Notes under the pieces: model-generated
Seen by the model: the letters and a program-made list of their open reading frames with translations, nothing else
Databases searched by the model: none
Told to the model about the DNA's origin: nothing
In this document: in pieces, positions 5,128-5,954 of the stretch
Numbering within the stretch: position 1 is the first letter of the stretch
Layout of the letters: each line of letters starts with the position of its first letter
Program-made: the position numbers and the translations under genes
NCBI GenBank assembly: GCA_937901265.1
Contig: CALCHA010000006.1
Location: 1 to 5,954, forward strand
DNA length: 5,954 bases
Origin: an uncultured Phycisphaerales bacterium
GTDB taxonomy: Bacteria > Planctomycetota > Phycisphaerae > WQYP01
Direction of reading: 5' to 3'

Positions 5128-5954
5128 ATGCGTGTAGCGCAGGTGCGTGATTATTCCAAACGCGGCGATGCCCTTCCCATCCCCAACCTCATCGACGTGC
5201 AGACCGCCGCCTTCAAACGTTTCCTGCAGTCCGACTCCCCGGTCGACAAGCGGAAAAACGAAGGGCTGGAGGCCCTCCTCCGTGAAGTGTTCCCGATCGA
5301 GTCCTATGACGGGAACATGAAGCTGGAGTATCTGTCGTACGATTTGGGTAAGCCCCGCTATACCCAAGATGAGTGTCGTGCGCTCCGGCTGACCTTCGGC
5401 ATGCCCTTCCGCGTGCGCGTCCGCCTCTCGCGCAAGGACAAACCCGACATCCTCGACGAGGCGATCTATCTCGGCGAAATCCCCATCATGACGGGCGGCG
5501 GCGAATTCATCATCAATGGCGCCGAACGCGTCATTGTGTCGCAGCTTCACCGTTCCCCGGGCGTTGACTTCGTCATCGACTCGCAGGAAGGCGACCGCCC
5601 GCTGCACGCCTGCCGCGTCATCCCCGAGCGCGGCTCGTGGATCGAGATGAACGTGACCAAAAAGGACGTCATGGCCGTCCGCATCGACCAGTCGGCGAAA
5701 ATCCCCGCCACCACTTTCCTCCGCGCCATGGACGAAAAATACTCCACCAACGAAGCGCTCCTCCGCGCCTTCTATGAGACCAAAACCGTTGCCGCCGGCC
5801 AACTCAAGGGTGAGTTCTATGCCGTCGGCTCGATCGTTGACACCGACACCGGCGAGGAAATCGTCAAGTCGGGAGCGATGCTGGGCGACTCGGTCGCCAA
5901 GATTCAGGCCTCCTCCATCAAGAAGGTGGAGATCATCGAGCGGGTCAGTGACCC
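5128..5954 (+). CDS. rpoB: DNA-directed RNA polymerase beta subunit, N-terminal part (runs off right edge)
   Basis: Catalytic-core subunit of bacterial RNA polymerase. The first 275 codons are present, with no in-frame stop to the window edge, against a usual total of about 1,200-1,400 aa. Clear RpoB signatures: PIPNLIDVQTAAFKRFLQ at residues 17-34, EYLSYDLGKPRYTQDECR at about 67-84, and the highly conserved protrusion-domain run GGEFIINGAERVIVSQLHRS at 124-143, followed by PGV. Residues beyond about 150 enter the lobe region, where the rifampicin-determining and active-site segments are not yet reached. The ATG at 5128 has GAGG 7 nt upstream. An in-frame TGA at 5116-5118 rules out a longer start. 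rpoB normally follows rplJ-rplL and precedes rpoC; here no ribosomal gene precedes it, and the neighbour is a divergent efflux operon, so it should have its own promoter. Confidence 0.97.
   Translation, partial: MRVAQVRDYSKRGDALPIPNLIDVQTAAFKRFLQSDSPVDKRKNEGLEALLREVFPIESYDGNMKLEYLSYDLGKPRYTQDECRALRLTFGMPFRVRVRLSRKDKPDILDEAIYLGEIPIMTGGGEFIINGAERVIVSQLHRSPGVDFVIDSQEGDRPLHACRVIPERGSWIEMNVTKKDVMAVRIDQSAKIPATTFLRAMDEKYSTNEALLRAFYETKTVAAGQLKGEFYAVGSIVDTDTGEEIVKSGAMLGDSVAKIQASSIKKVEIIERVSD

Noticed and set aside
5038..5802. 254-codon open frame on the minus strand, antisense to rpoB
   Set aside because: The opposite strand encodes conserved RpoB; the antisense product has no domain features.

Overview
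The window is high-GC bacterial chromosome. It has two parts facing away from each other: a five-gene minus-strand efflux operon (about 1-4525) and the start of rpoB on the plus strand (5128 to the right edge). A roughly 600 bp regulatory region separates them. A lipoprotein-type outer-membrane efflux protein and a periplasm-spanning pump imply a diderm (Gram-negative-type) organism. The Ala/Pro/Thr/Gly-rich linkers in three pump proteins and an rpoB that lacks rplL next to it would suit a planctomycete-like lineage, but this placement is a guess; no marker here fixes the phylum.

Efflux operon, in transcription order from right to left: a MarR-family regulator (4525-3971); a HlyD/MacA-type membrane-fusion protein (3974-2520, start overlapping the marR stop by 4 nt); a MacB/LolD-type ABC ATPase (2509-1769); a MacB/FtsX-type permease (1765-467, 3 nt after the ATPase stop); and the N-terminal 133 codons of a TolC-like outer-membrane lipoprotein (400 to the left edge). 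The last gene was found by translating the minus strand by hand. It starts with GTG and runs off the edge. Together they form a tripartite MacAB-TolC-type exporter in which ATPase and permease are separate polypeptides. Because marR is first and overlaps the pump genes, the simplest reading is an autoregulated pump that is derepressed by a small molecule. A 13 bp palindrome just upstream of marR (4546-4558) has the same half-sites as the SlyA/MarR operator and lies in a possible promoter spacer.

Intergenic region 4526-5127: beyond the marR operator and promoter it holds a second 13 bp inverted repeat (4644-4656), an extended -10 promoter candidate (4817-4822), a -35/-10 promoter candidate with 17 bp spacing (4932-4960), a possible 27-codon leader ORF (4969-5052), and directly after its stop a GC hairpin with a downstream T-tract (5053-5087). 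If the last three are real, rpoB is preceded by an attenuator-like leader. No rplJ/rplL gene is present, which departs from the usual rplKAJL-rpoBC order.

rpoB: the first 275 codons encode the N-terminus of the RNA polymerase beta subunit and continue past the right edge. The long open frames antisense to the pump genes and to rpoB are high-GC shadows and are not annotated.
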